Part shown: piece after piece, positions 39,978 to 48,794 of the stretch
Layout of the letters: each line of letters begins with the position of its first letter
Position numbering within the stretch: the first letter of the stretch is position 1
From: DATAQC01 sp051005135
GTDB lineage: Bacteria; Actinomycetota; Acidimicrobiia; Acidimicrobiales; AC-14
Direction of reading: 5' to 3'
NCBI GenBank assembly: GCA_051005135.1
Contig: JBPCJQ010000083.1
Location: 1-52,401, forward strand
Length of the DNA: 52,401 nucleotides
Translations under genes and position numbers: made by a program
The notes under the pieces: model-generated
Seen by the model: the letters and a program-made list of their open reading frames with translations, nothing else
The model's database searches: none
Told to the model about the DNA's origin: nothing

Positions 39978-40976
39978 TCAAGCCACCGGCCCGATCGCCG
40001 GGAGAGCCTTGACCAGGGGCTCGAGCTCGTCGCGGGTGACGACGTTGTCGAAGCGGGCGGCGATTCGCCCGTCGGCGCCGATGACGAAGACCCAGGGCTC
40101 GTTCAGGTCGCCGTTGCGCAACAGCCAGTCCTGGGCGGCCTGGTTGAGCTTGTTGTTGTCGTGGTCGAACCAGATCTCCACGTGGACGAAGCTGGCCCGG
40201 TCGGCGTAGGCCTTGGCCAGGTCGTCGACCATGTCGGTGACCGGTCCGCAGAACCGGCTGACGCAGAACACGGGCGTGGCGAACACCACCACCGCGGGGC
40301 GCTTGGCCGCCACGGCGGCGGCAATGGTGGTGCTGTGCAGCTCGGGATCAGGTATGTCGCCGCCAACGCCGGCCCGCGAGTCGACGGCCGCCCTCGGCGC
40401 GTCGGAGCCCACGGTGAGGTTGTCGGTGGCAAGAGCAGGATCGCCGGGAAACGGGACCAGATGGTGCTCCGCCACCTGGAAGGCGCCGGTGCTGTGCACA
40501 GGCTTTCCGTTGACTCGCGCCGACACCTCGACCTGCCAGAACCCCGGCCTGTCGAAGGCGGCCTGGGCGGCGTAGACGCCCTCGGCGCCGCCTTCGACGA
40601 TCTGGGGGGCTTCAGGGAGGGGCGACGGCAGCACGGTGCCGGGGACGGCGAGGAACGAAGCGTGAACAGGAGGACCGGCGGTTGCCGCCGCCCCTGCCCT
40701 GGCTGTGCCCAGGAAGGAGAACTGCATCTCGATCGAGCCGAAGGCGATGAGGCGGTGGTCGTTGGTCAGCAGCCCGGCCAGGAACCGGCTGGGAGGACCG
40801 GTGGCCAGGTCATAGCTGGCCACCTCCACCGCCACGCTGCTGTTGGCCGACCCTGCGCTGGCCGACCCACGGCTGCCGCCCGACGAACAGGCGGCCGCCA
40901 CCACGACTAGCCCCAAACCAACCGCGAGCGCGGCCCAGCCGGGGCGGCGAGGGGACTGGAGCTCAGGCGCCGGCAA
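39978..40976 (-). CDS. Lipoprotein with thioredoxin-like domain
   Basis: The 332-residue protein has a lipoprotein signal (AALAVGLGLVVVAAACSS, lipobox AAAC), a middle domain of Ig-like strands and a C-terminal thioredoxin fold (VVFATPVFCVSRFCGPVTDM, EPWVFVIGADGRIAARF). The redox pair is spaced as CxxxxC, not CxxC, so it may be a diverged TlpA-like reductase or a binding protein. Start TTG 40976 overlaps the GPP34-like gene by 14 nt, implying an operon. Confidence 0.8.
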   Translation of the reverse strand: MPAPELQSPRRPGWAALAVGLGLVVVAAACSSGGSRGSASAGSANSSVAVEVASYDLATGPPSRFLAGLLTNDHRLIAFGSIEMQFSFLGTARAGAAATAGPPVHASFLAVPGTVLPSPLPEAPQIVEGGAEGVYAAQAAFDRPGFWQVEVSARVNGKPVHSTGAFQVAEHHLVPFPGDPALATDNLTVGSDAPRAAVDSRAGVGGDIPDPELHSTTIAAAVAAKRPAVVVFATPVFCVSRFCGPVTDMVDDLAKAYADRASFVHVEIWFDHDNNKLNQAAQDWLLRNGDLNEPWVFVIGADGRIAARFDNVVTRDELEPLVKALPAIGPVA

Positions 40977-41634
40977 TGGTGCCGGTGCTGGCGGTGATCG
41001 CGGCGGCCGCCGCCGCCTCGCTGATCAGCCGGCGGACGGCCTCCACGACGGGCGCCAGGTTGGAGTCGTCGAGAGCGTGATCGATGCGCTGGCGGGCGTG
41101 GCCGCGGCTGTGGCGATCAGGGGCGACCACCCCGAGCAGGTAGGCGGGGCCGGTCATCGACAGCACCAGGGCGGTGCGAGGGTCGATGGGGTCGTCACCC
41201 GCCGCCGCAGCACGAAGCCGGCTCACAACCTGGTCACGGGCAGCGGGGTCTACGAGCTCGTGGTGGGGGAGCAAGCTGCCGCTGCTCGGACCCACGACGC
41301 CGCCCTCGACCAGGCCCGACATCACCGCATTCCAGATGCCCATGCCCACCTCCTGGTGGAGTCCGCGATCCATGTGGGAGAGGACGGCCTTGATCTTGGG
41401 CCCCTTTTCGGAGACGACCTTGGCCGCTGCGGCCAGCGTGGCCGACGCGGGCGCCGGTTGGCCCGCCAGCACGACAGTATCGCCATCCTCGCCGGGCTGG
41501 GCCAGGCCCTCCATCAGGAGCTCGGCCACCAGGAGACCGGCCAGGCAGGCGTTGAGCTGGTCACCCATGCCCAGCGCGTGGCGGCCGGTCTCGGGCTTGA
41601 TCGAGACCAGGGCGAGCTCCTCCGCCAGCAGCAT
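40963..41634 (-). CDS. GPP34 (GOLPH3/Vps74-like) family protein
   Basis: The 223-residue protein starts LLAEELALVSIKPETGRHAL, then LNACLAGLLVAELLMEG, the helical opening of GPP34 domains, and continues with LLPHHELVDPAARDQVVSRL. In eukaryotes GOLPH3/Vps74 binds phosphatidylinositol 4-phosphate; in actinobacteria the family is common but its role is undefined. ATG 41634 follows a strong inverted repeat. Confidence 0.82.
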   Translation of the reverse strand: MLLAEELALVSIKPETGRHALGMGDQLNACLAGLLVAELLMEGLAQPGEDGDTVVLAGQPAPASATLAAAAKVVSEKGPKIKAVLSHMDRGLHQEVGMGIWNAVMSGLVEGGVVGPSSGSLLPHHELVDPAARDQVVSRLRAAAAGDDPIDPRTALVLSMTGPAYLLGVVAPDRHSRGHARQRIDHALDDSNLAPVVEAVRRLISEAAAAAAITASTGTIAGA

Positions 41635-41662
41635 GGGCCCAGTATGGCGCCCCAGGGTTCGT

Positions 41663-41707
41663 TCCGCGTCGAGTTGACTACCTGGAAGATAGTCAACTCG
41701 ACGCGGA
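41663..41707. terminator. 18-bp perfect inverted repeat between cobT and the GPP34 gene
   Basis: TCCGCGTCGAGTTGACTA (41663-41680) and its exact complement (41690-41707) flank a 9-nt loop. The hairpin starts 14 nt after the cobT stop in the direction of transcription and lacks a T run, as many actinobacterial terminators do. It would also separate cobT from the GPP34 gene. A protein-binding or mobile-element role is not excluded. Confidence 0.65.
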
Positions 41708-41721
41708 TGCGCGTTCAACGG

Positions 41722-42798
41722 TCAGGTCTTGTCGGTGACGCCGGCGACGTCGAAGGTGGCCATCTCGCCCAGCACCCGGGCGGCCGCCTGCACCAGAGGC
41801 AAGGCCAGGCAGGCGCCCGTGCCCTCTCCCAGGCGGAGACCGAGGTCGAGCAGCGGCTCGAGCCCGAGGTGGGCAAGGACGATCGACGCACCAGGCTCGG
41901 TGGAGCGATGCCCGGCCAGGCAGTAAGGCAGGGCGCCGGGGGCTAGGGCAGCCGCCACCAGCACGCCGGCCAGGGCGATGACACCGTCGACCACCACCGG
42001 CACCCGGGCGGCAGCCCCTCCGACGACGAAGCCGGCCAGGGCGGCTATCTCCAGGCCGCCCAGCGACGCCAGCACCTCCAGCGGGCCGGCCTCGAGGTCG
42101 CCGTCGGCGGCCGCCCGCGCCAGGGCAGTGCCCACCACTGCGACCTTGCGGGCGAAGGTGGCGTCGTCGATGCCTGTCCCCCGGCCGGTGACCTCGGCCG
42201 GCGACCGGCCGGTGAGGGCGGCGATGAGGGCAGCCGACGCCGTGGTGTTGCCGATCCCCATGTCGCCGGTGACGAGGCAGCGGGCGCCGGCGGCGACACA
42301 CTCGGCTGCCGTCTCGGCGCCGGCGTCGAGGGCCTGACTGGCCTCGTCGACCGACATGGCGGGCTGGACGGCCAGGTTGGACGTGCCTGCCCTCACCTTG
42401 CGGTCGACCAGCCCCGGAGCGGGATCGAGGGCACCAGCCACACCCACGTCGACCACCACCACCCGGGCGCCCGCCTGGCGGGCCAGCACGTTGATCGCTG
42501 CTCCCCCCGTGCAGAAGGTGGACACCATCTGGGCCGTAACCTCCTGGGGCCAAGGGCTGACGCCCTCGGCCAGCACGCCGTGGTCGGCGGCGAACACCAC
42601 CACGGTGGCCGGCTCGGGGATGGGCGGGGGTGAGAGGCCGGCAATGCCAGCCAGCCGGACCCCGGTGTCCTCCAGGCGCCCTAGAGCGCCCCGAGGCTTG
42701 GCCAGGCGGCAGTGGTGGGCCGCGGCATCGGCGGCGGCAGCCTCGTCGAGGGGGCGGAGGGCGGCGTTGGCCCGCTCGAAGGGACGGGCCCCGTTCAT
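41722..42798 (-). CDS. cobT: Nicotinate-nucleotide-dimethylbenzimidazole phosphoribosyltransferase
   Basis: CobT makes alpha-ribazole phosphate for the lower ligand of cobalamin. The 358-residue protein has FAADHGVLAEGVSPWPQEVT, TGDMGIGNTTASAALIAAL and the catalytic Glu in LRLGEGTGACLAL, in the right order and at family length. It stands alone: no other cobalamin genes or cobalamin riboswitch are visible nearby. Start ATG 42798. Confidence 0.94.
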   Translation of the reverse strand: MNGARPFERANAALRPLDEAAAADAAAHHCRLAKPRGALGRLEDTGVRLAGIAGLSPPPIPEPATVVVFAADHGVLAEGVSPWPQEVTAQMVSTFCTGGAAINVLARQAGARVVVVDVGVAGALDPAPGLVDRKVRAGTSNLAVQPAMSVDEASQALDAGAETAAECVAAGARCLVTGDMGIGNTTASAALIAALTGRSPAEVTGRGTGIDDATFARKVAVVGTALARAAADGDLEAGPLEVLASLGGLEIAALAGFVVGGAAARVPVVVDGVIALAGVLVAAALAPGALPYCLAGHRSTEPGASIVLAHLGLEPLLDLGLRLGEGTGACLALPLVQAAARVLGEMATFDVAGVTDKT

Positions 42799-42808
42799 GT
42801 GAGCCGCT

Positions 42809-43312
42809 CTAGGTGGGAAGGCCGGTGCGGCCGTCGAGCGCGGGGGCCAGCGCCTCGGGCGTGTGGACGAAGAGCACCTTGTTCAGGATGACGAACTTGG
42901 CGATCCACAAGACGCCGAACGCGGCCAGGCCGGCGAACATCACGATGAGGGTGCGCACCAGGTGCAACGAGGTCACCTGGTCGGCGATGGTCTTGGCGAA
43001 GTCTGCGGCCCAGGTGGAGAACACCAGGCCCAGCAGGGCCATGGCCCAGAAGGGCACGACCTCCTTCATGAAGTGCGACTTCCCGCTCTTGCCCCAGGCC
43101 CAGGCCCGGTTCAGGTAGTAGGACGGGAACGCAGACACGGCCACGGAGAAGACGTTGGCGCCGCGGGCAGACCAGTGGAAGAGCCCGAAGGTGACGAACA
43201 GCAGGATCTCGTAGACGATCACCGCCACCACCGAGACCATGCTGTAGCGGACGAACTTCCTGCCCTCGGGAGCACGCGACCAAGCCAGGAGCCCGGAGGG
43301 GGTGAGCTGCAT
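42809..43312 (-). CDS. GtrA-family membrane protein
   Basis: The 167-residue protein has four membrane helices and the GtrA pattern (RYSMVSVVAVIVYEILLFV, SYYLNRAWAWGKSG, AAFGVLWIAKFVILNKVLF). GtrA proteins are thought to flip polyprenyl-linked sugars for cell-surface glycans. Start ATG 43312, or GTG 43315 immediately before. It ends 10 nt before cobT and so may be co-transcribed with it. Confidence 0.88.
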   Translation of the reverse strand: MQLTPSGLLAWSRAPEGRKFVRYSMVSVVAVIVYEILLFVTFGLFHWSARGANVFSVAVSAFPSYYLNRAWAWGKSGKSHFMKEVVPFWAMALLGLVFSTWAADFAKTIADQVTSLHLVRTLIVMFAGLAAFGVLWIAKFVILNKVLFVHTPEALAPALDGRTGLPT

Positions 43313-43357
43313 CACCAGATCGTAACCGAGCGCCGGCGGGAGCCGTCGCCGCGGTTG

Positions 43358-43513
43358 GTGGTCACCGCATCGTTCGCAGATCAGGCGTCACGCGCCACGG
43401 GCCAACTCGTGGTGTTCGGCTACGTCGTCGGGGCGGCGTGCCTCGTCGTCCTCGCCTGCGTCTTTAGCCGAGCTGCGGTCGGGGCCGCCAGAAACCTGAC
43501 CGGGGCGCGGTGA
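43358..43513 (+). CDS. Possible 51-residue single-pass membrane protein
   Basis: The gap between gtrA and the DUF1697 gene (43316-43577) contains one suggestive small frame from GTG 43358. It has a clear hydrophobic helix (GQLVVFGYVVGAACLVVLAC) and a basic end (RAAVGAARNLTGAR). There is no strong ribosome-binding site. It may be real, a gene fragment or chance. Confidence 0.22.
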   Translation: MVTASFADQASRATGQLVVFGYVVGAACLVVLACVFSRAAVGAARNLTGAR

Positions 43514-43580
43514 TGGGGTCGTGGTCCACGCCGCCGACCGAACCTCCGCCCGCCGGGAGTCGCGTGCGAAACTGGCCATG

Positions 43581-44126
43581 ATGGCCCGGTACGTGGCGTT
43601 CTTGCGTGGGATCAACCTCGGGGCCAAGCGACGGGTGCCCATGGAGGAGTTGCGCCGGGTGCTCGAGGAGGCCGGCTACGACGACGTTCGCACACTGGCC
43701 CAGAGCGGCAACGTCGTCCTGAGCAGCGGAGCGACGGCCGCGGCGCTCGAGCGCGACCTCGCTACCACACTGCAGGACGCGTTCGGATTGGGGATAGGGG
43801 TCGTCGTGCGCAGCCACGCCGAGCTCGCCGATGTCGTCGCCAGGGATCCCATTGGCAGCCACGCTGACGATCCCGCCCGCTATCAGGTGAGCTTCCTGTC
43901 CGCGGAGCCAGAGCCGGCCCGCGTCCGGGAGCTCGAGAGAGCCGATGTGGCACCCGAGCGGGTAGCCGTGCTCGGCCGCGAGGTCTACGCCTGGCACCCC
44001 AATGGTGTCGGCCGCTCCGAGCTGGCCAAGCTGATCACCGACCGTCGGTTGGGAGTCGAGGTAACGGCCCGCAATTGGCGGACCGTCACCAAGCTGCTCG
44101 AGCTCGCGAGCCAGGCCGACGAGTAG
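43581..44126 (+). CDS. DUF1697 family protein
   Basis: The 181-residue protein starts ARYVAFLRGINLGAKRRVPM, then LAQSGNVVLSS and VTARNWRTVTKLLELA, the recognisable DUF1697 signature. The family is widespread and of unknown function. ATG 43578 and ATG 43581 are adjacent alternatives. There is no operon partner; the next genes are the convergent toxin-antitoxin pair. Confidence 0.88.
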   Translation: MARYVAFLRGINLGAKRRVPMEELRRVLEEAGYDDVRTLAQSGNVVLSSGATAAALERDLATTLQDAFGLGIGVVVRSHAELADVVARDPIGSHADDPARYQVSFLSAEPEPARVRELERADVAPERVAVLGREVYAWHPNGVGRSELAKLITDRRLGVEVTARNWRTVTKLLELASQADE

Positions 44127-44260
44127 CCAAGGTCAAGACGGTCCTCCGGCACATTGCTGGTCGGCCAATGCCCAGGGTAAGAGCTCGGTCTCGACAAACT
44201 CGGCCCAACCGGGCTCGACCAGATCCTCAGGTGCGTCTCGTCATGACCTCTCGCGCCGAG

Positions 44261-44662
44261 TCACCTGCCTGGAGCCAAAGTAGTGAGGCCAAGGTCCTGG
44301 GCGCCGTAGGCCATCCGGCTGTCATAGGTGACTACGCCGGCGAGCTCGGGGCCGGCCGCCAAAGCTGACGCCAGGTGGATGGCATCCAGAGTGCGGATCC
44401 CAGACGGCTCGAGTCGACCGGCGGCGAGGAGCAGATCCCGGTCCATGACCATCTGCTCGATTGCGTCGAGATGGGCGAGCGCCACCTGAACATCGCCATC
44501 GACGCGAGCGACGGCACTAGTGACCTCGGCGAGAGCCAACTCAGAGGTGATCAAAGGGTCGTCGCTATCAAGGGAGGCGCGCCACGCGGCAAGCGCCGCG
44601 CTCTCAGCCTCGACCACCACGAACTTGACGATCGCCGACGAGTCGAGATACCAGGCGCTCAC
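44261..44662 (-). CDS. vapC: VapC-type PIN-domain toxin
   Basis: The 133-residue PIN protein keeps the acidic metal site: Asp in WYLDSSAIVKFV, Glu in ELALAEVTSAV, Asp in RTLDAIHLASAL and a later Asp in VVTYDSRM. VapC toxins are RNases that cut tRNA or rRNA when free of antitoxin. GTG 44662 overlaps the antitoxin stop (GTGA). Apparently intact, unlike the PIN remnant at 16.4 kb. Confidence 0.9.
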   Translation of the reverse strand: MSAWYLDSSAIVKFVVVEAESAALAAWRASLDSDDPLITSELALAEVTSAVARVDGDVQVALAHLDAIEQMVMDRDLLLAAGRLEPSGIRTLDAIHLASALAAGPELAGVVTYDSRMAYGAQDLGLTTLAPGR

Positions 44663-44919
44663 CGCTCATCGGCACGCAGCTCGGCCAGCGCCTCTGATGC
44701 CGCCCTCGAAGTGATCATTGGACCAGGTAGCGGGCCCGGCGTGGCGGGCTTCAGCCGCCCGGTCTCACGAAGACCAGCGAGGATGCCGCCCGAAGGCGGT
44801 GGGCCGAGGATGGCCATCACCTCGCCACGTCTGGTGACCTCGATATGCTCCCCGGCACGAGCGCGACGCACCCACACGCTGGCGTTCTGACGCAGTTCTC
44901 GTACTCCGATGCGTTCCAT
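44659..44919 (-). CDS. vapB: VapB antitoxin (Phd/YefM type)
   Basis: The 86-residue protein begins MERIGVRELRQNASVWVRRA and has the Phd/YefM DNA-binding strand and helix pattern (EHIEVTRRGEVMAILGP); its acidic C terminus would block VapC. It is first in the operon. A palindrome 37 nt upstream is the likely operator for autorepression. Confidence 0.9.
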   Translation of the reverse strand: MERIGVRELRQNASVWVRRARAGEHIEVTRRGEVMAILGPPPSGGILAGLRETGRLKPATPGPLPGPMITSRAASEALAELRADER

Positions 44920-44955
44920 AGGTCAGGCTGCCCGCTCCGGCACTCTATCCGAAGC

Positions 44956-44965
44956 TGTGTACACA
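44956..44965. promoter_or_regulatory. TGTGTACACA palindrome, probable vapBC operator
   Basis: This perfect 10-bp palindrome lies upstream of vapB, next to TATGCT on the minus strand, a plausible -10 box. Phd/YefM and VapB antitoxins usually bind such palindromes and repress their own operon. Confidence 0.5.
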
Positions 44966-45005
44966 CGGTAGCATATCGAGTGCACCCACGCCCGGCGCAG
45001 AGTCG

Positions 45006-45240
45006 GTGGTGGAGCTCACCGCCGAGCATCCGCAGGCGAGCCTCAACGAGCTGTGGCGACATTTCCACCAGATCGAACGGCCCACCCGACCCACGGCTGA
45101 CGACGCGGTGGCGGTGCTGGCCGAGGCTGGGCTCGGCGTGCACCAGGACCGCTGGACAAGCCCCTCGTTCAACGTGGCCCACGATCGCCAGGCGACGGTC
45201 AGCTTCGCCTGGCAGCGGACCGCAGGCGAAGGAGGAGACG
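45006..45240 (+). pseudogene. Gene fragment, possibly methyltransferase C-terminal part
   Basis: The frame VELTAEHPQASLNELWRHFH to RPTADDAVAVLAEAGLGVHQ resembles the C-terminal part of actinobacterial methyltransferase-like proteins, but nothing upstream supplies a catalytic domain. It runs into the next fragment without its own stop. Identification is weak. Confidence 0.35.
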
Positions 45241-45242
45241 CC

Positions 45243-45608
45243 ATGTCCGATTCGCTTCCCGAACGCCCCGATCTCGACCAGCTGCGGCGCCAGGCCAAGG
45301 AGTTGCGCGACGCCGTGCGCCGGGGAGATGCCGCCGCGTTGGAGCGTGTTGCCCGCCACCATCCCTGCTGGGATCGACACATGGTCAGTTTGGCTGCTTC
45401 CCAACTGGTCGTCGCCCGGGAGCTGGGCTTTGCGAGCTGGCCCAGCTCACCGCGGCCGTCGACGCCGCCACCGCTTCCAGCCGTGAGGTGTCGGCCCTCG
45501 TGTCGGCGTCGGTGGAGGGTCTACCAGGTCTTCATCGTCGACATCGGCGCCTACCCCGACCGTCGCAGCGCCCTCGAGCGCGTTCGCACCGCTCCAACAC
45601 TTCGGTGA
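45243..45608 (+). pseudogene. Frameshifted remnant of an actinobacterial N-terminal helical module
   Basis: ATG 45243 has GGAGGAG upstream and begins SDSLPERPDLDQLRRQAKEL, then VSLAASQLVVARELGFASW, a module found before ankyrin or glyoxalase-like domains in actinobacteria. At about 45440 the frame turns to Pro/Arg-rich sequence, while another frame continues sensibly (AQLTAAVDAATASSREVSAL). At least one base has been gained or lost, and no downstream domain is preserved. Confidence 0.55.
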
Positions 45609-45616
45609 AGGCGACC

Positions 45617-46094
45617 ATGCATCGCCAGGACGACTGGACGCCGCGATTGGCGACCCTTGACGACGACCACGACGTCGCACGATCTGCTGCATGACTTCAA
45701 CGTCGAGTTCGACACGACCACGCCCGGGGTCGCGCGGCTCGCTGACCGCCTTGGCGTGTTGTTGGCCCAGGACACAACCTTCGCGATCGTCGCCGGGACA
45801 CCAGCGGTGGCCGTCGCGGTGGTCACGCTGCGGTCCAACGTCTGGTATTCGGGCGGCGTGGCGCTGCTCGACGAGATGTACGTCGTACCCGACCTGCGAG
45901 GCCGCGGGATCGGATCGGCGATCCTCGGTCGGCTGATCTCGATCTGCGCGGAAAGAAGTGTCGAACTCATCGAGATCAACGTCGACGAAGGCGACGCCGA
46001 TGCACAACGCTTCTACGAGCACCACGGGTTCTCCTCGACGCAAACTGGCTCGACCGAGCGGGCCTTCTACTACTACCAAGAGCTCTCGCATTGA
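45617..46094 (+). pseudogene. GNAT acetyltransferase, probably frameshifted near its start
   Basis: From TTG 45657 a 145-residue frame encodes a good GNAT core (LLDEMYVVPDLRGRGIGSAI binds acetyl-CoA; INVDEGDADAQRFYEHHGF). In relatives the conserved N terminus runs from a DDxxxVARLL pattern into the HDFN segment. Here DWTPRLATLDDDHDVAR sits in a different frame from ATG 45617, with LLHDFNVEFD following one base later. Removing one T near 45685 would join them. Either the gene is damaged or the read has an error; a shortened enzyme from TTG is also possible. Confidence 0.7.
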
Positions 46095-46275
46095 GTGGAG
46101 CAGTAGGGAAGCGAGGGCATTAAGCCAGCGGATGCGACTGCGGGGAGTCCTGCTCCTGCTCGTCGGCATGGCCACGGCCGCTCGCGTACTGTTCCGCCCG
46201 GTATGACCGCGCCACGGCGTGAACCGCGACCCTCGCGTTGCGGACGCCGTCCCAGGACCCGAGGAGGATCCGACA

Positions 46276-47019
46276 ATGCTATCGGCCAAGCAGGAGGAGC
46301 TGTGCCAGCAGAGCCGCTGGGACTTCAGCGACCTCCGGGCCCTGTTCGTCAACTGCACGCTCAAGCGGTCGCCCGAGCTCTCTCACACCCAGGGCCTGGC
46401 CGACCGCTCCATCGAGGTCATGCGCCGCCAGGGCGTGACCGTCGACGTGATCCGCGCCGTCGACCACGACATCGCCACCGGCGTCTGGCCCGATATGACC
46501 GGCCACGGTTGGGAGCGCGACGAGTGGCCAGCGATCTTCGAGCAGGTCATGGCGGCCGATATTCTCGTGATCTGCACCGCCATCTGGCTCGGTGAGAAGT
46601 CTTCGGTGTGCACCCGGGTAATCGAGCGGCTGTACGGCAACTCCGACCTGCTGAACCAGGCCGGGCAGTACGCCTACTACGGCCGGGTGGGTGGCTGCCT
46701 CGTCACCGGCAACGAGGACGGCGTCAAGCACTGCGCCATGAATATCCTCTATTCCCTCCAGCACCTGGGCTACGTCATCCCTCCCCAGGCCGACGCCGGC
46801 TGGATCGGGGAGGCCGGGCCCGGACCTTCGTACCTCGACCCCGGCTCGGGCGGTCCCGACAACGACTTCACCAACCGCAACCTCACGTTCATGACCTGGA
46901 ACCTGCTCCACGTGGCCCGCATGCTCAAAGACGCCGGCGGCATCCCGGCCCACGGCAACCAGCGCTCGGAGTGGGACGCCGGCTGCCGTTTCGACTTCGC
47001 CAACCCCGAGCACCGATGA
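46276..47019 (+). CDS. Flavodoxin-fold NAD(P)H-dependent oxidoreductase
   Basis: The 247-residue protein has a flavodoxin-like beginning (LRALFVNCTLKRSPELSHTQ), a FMN-contact loop (ICTAIWLGEKSSVCTRVIER) and GGCLVTGNEDGVKHCAMNIL, typical of NADPH-dependent FMN reductases. ATG 46276 has GAGGAGG upstream. Electron acceptor unknown. It is the one clearly intact enzyme gene in the surrounding decayed stretch. Confidence 0.87.
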   Translation: MLSAKQEELCQQSRWDFSDLRALFVNCTLKRSPELSHTQGLADRSIEVMRRQGVTVDVIRAVDHDIATGVWPDMTGHGWERDEWPAIFEQVMAADILVICTAIWLGEKSSVCTRVIERLYGNSDLLNQAGQYAYYGRVGGCLVTGNEDGVKHCAMNILYSLQHLGYVIPPQADAGWIGEAGPGPSYLDPGSGGPDNDFTNRNLTFMTWNLLHVARMLKDAGGIPAHGNQRSEWDAGCRFDFANPEHR

Positions 47020-47266
47020 GGCTCGTCGTCGATCACCAGGGCCACAGGACGCGGGGTCCTGCCCCAGATTGGCGCTCACCGTGAAGCCTTCGCCGGGGCG
47101 GCGACAGCGCGCCTGAGGCGACAGCGAGGACGATCGCCGTCCACGCGCGCCAGACGCCGTGCCGCAGGCCTGGACCCTGTTGTGCGTTGACTGTCATGAC
47201 GAGCGGCCTTCTCGCGAACCGCGCTCCATCTGGACTGCGCCAACGCCTGCGGCCGGCTCCGGCGCG

Positions 47267-48365
47267 TCAAACGGCCCAAAGCTGACGCAGGTAGTCGATG
47301 ACGCGGTGGGTGTCGTTCCTGGAGCCTCGAGCGGCGAGGACTCCGTCGGGGCGCACGAGGGCGAATCCTTCGCGCCCAACGGCGCCACGATCGACGACGT
47401 CGACCAGCGCTTGATAGGAGGCGAGGCCGGCCGATCCGAATGCGTGGCGGTCCTCGGTGCTCGACACGGCAGCACGTGGCGGCCACAGCCGATGGCGCGG
47501 TACAGCCGGTTGGTGCCTTCGTCGGTGTGGACATCCACGTCCGGAAAGCGTTGCCCCGGCCGCGGTTCACGCCGGTCGCCGTCAGGCTGGATGAGCGGGC
47601 TCGTCGGGTAGCCGATCGAGATTTGCGACAACCGGTCGGCGGCGCGGCGCTGAACGGCCGGTAGCCGGGTCGCGGCCGGGACGAGAACGTCGCGCACGGC
47701 GCGCTTTACCAGGTTCCGCAGGGTCACCAGGCCGATTAGCTTTTGGGTGAAGCCGAGCGTGTTGACGGCCACCGGAAGGCGTTCGGCTTCGTAGGTGTCG
47801 AGGAGGGAGTCCGGGGCGCGTCCGTTGGCGACCAGGGCCAGCTTCCAGGCCAGGTTCTCGGCGTCCATCATCCCGGTGTTCATGCCCTGGCCACCCGCCG
47901 GCGTGTGGATGTGCGCGGCGTCGCCGGCCAGCAGCGCCCGGCCTGCCGGTAAGCGGTCGTCGAGCGCACATGGCGCCGGAACGACGCCAGCCACCCCGGA
48001 TCGGAGATGGTGATGGGGCGGGGGGCGCGTTGCTCGACGAGTTGTTGGACCTCCTCGAACGCCGGGGGCCTGCCGCCACGTTCGCCGGCGTTGGGCATCA
48101 TCACCCGCCAGCGTCGTTGTCCCATCGGCAGACAGACGAGAGTCTGACCGTCGGGGCGGAAGAGATGGTGCGACGCGTCTTCGCTGCCGGCTCCGTCGAG
48201 GGCGACGTCGGCCAGCACGAAGTCCTGCGGGTAGGGCTGCCCTTCAAAGGTCAGGCCGAGCTCGTGCCGCACCCGGCTGTGGGCGCCGTCGCAGCCGACC
48301 ACGTAGCTCGGGCACATCTGGGTCTGCCGCCCCGCGGCGTCGCGGAGCGTGACTTCGACGACGTC
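47267..48365 (-). pseudogene. FAD-dependent aromatic monooxygenase, multiply frameshifted
   Basis: Homology to PheA/TfdB-type flavin monooxygenases runs through three reading frames in order. First comes YVVGCDGAHSRVRHELGLTF to WLASFRRHVRSTTAYR (48365 to about 47955). Next is RALLAGDAAHIHTPAGGQGM, the GD motif, to IGYPTSPLIQPDGDR (to about 47470). Last is the thioredoxin-like C terminus STEDRHAFGSAGLASYQALV to the stop at 47267. The N-terminal GxGxxG FAD motif is missing because the DNA upstream belongs to another gene fragment. At least two frameshifts plus a 5' deletion make it a clear pseudogene. Confidence 0.8.
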
Positions 48366-48606
48366 AGACCTCGAGCGCCAAACGCGTCTTTCCCCACAAC
48401 CGGGCACGACCCAGATGCTCCGTGACCATCTCGAGGTCACGAGCCCGCCCGATCAACGTCGTCAGCGGTATCGGTAGGGCCGGGACCGATGGATCACTGG
48501 CGACGGTGACGTTTCCCCTCACACGCGCTCCCACGACCGCGAGTTTCCATCCGCGACTTGTGCTTTTCGGCCGTGATCGCCCAGGCGACTCCACAAGGTG
48601 ATTCAC
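48364..48606 (-). pseudogene. LuxR/SARP-type ATPase regulator fragment with internal deletion
   Basis: The frame contains LPIPLTTLIGRARDLEMVTE, then GRARLWGKTRLALEV and a stop. Relatives read VTLTGPGG or similar between ARL and GKTRLALEV, so the Walker A loop is mostly deleted. Directly after the stop the DNA becomes the monooxygenase remnant in another frame. This is the first 80 codons of a large regulator that has lost the rest. Confidence 0.6.
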
Positions 48607-48794
48607 GGTGTCGGGTGCATCCGTGAGGATGGTTGTGGAGGATTCAATCCATGATCACCCGGATGAAGGAATCCGTTGCGCCCTGACCACGGCGACAGGG
48701 GATGGTCTTGTTCGATGCCGCTCGGTCCGCCGGGGACGATGAGTGACCGGGATCCGGCATTATGGGCGTCTGGGATGGGGGGCGGAGGTGGCTC

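Noticed and set aside
41663..41707. Inverted repeat as an insertion-sequence end
   Set aside because: No transposase, no target duplication and no second copy seen; a terminator-like hairpin explains it better.
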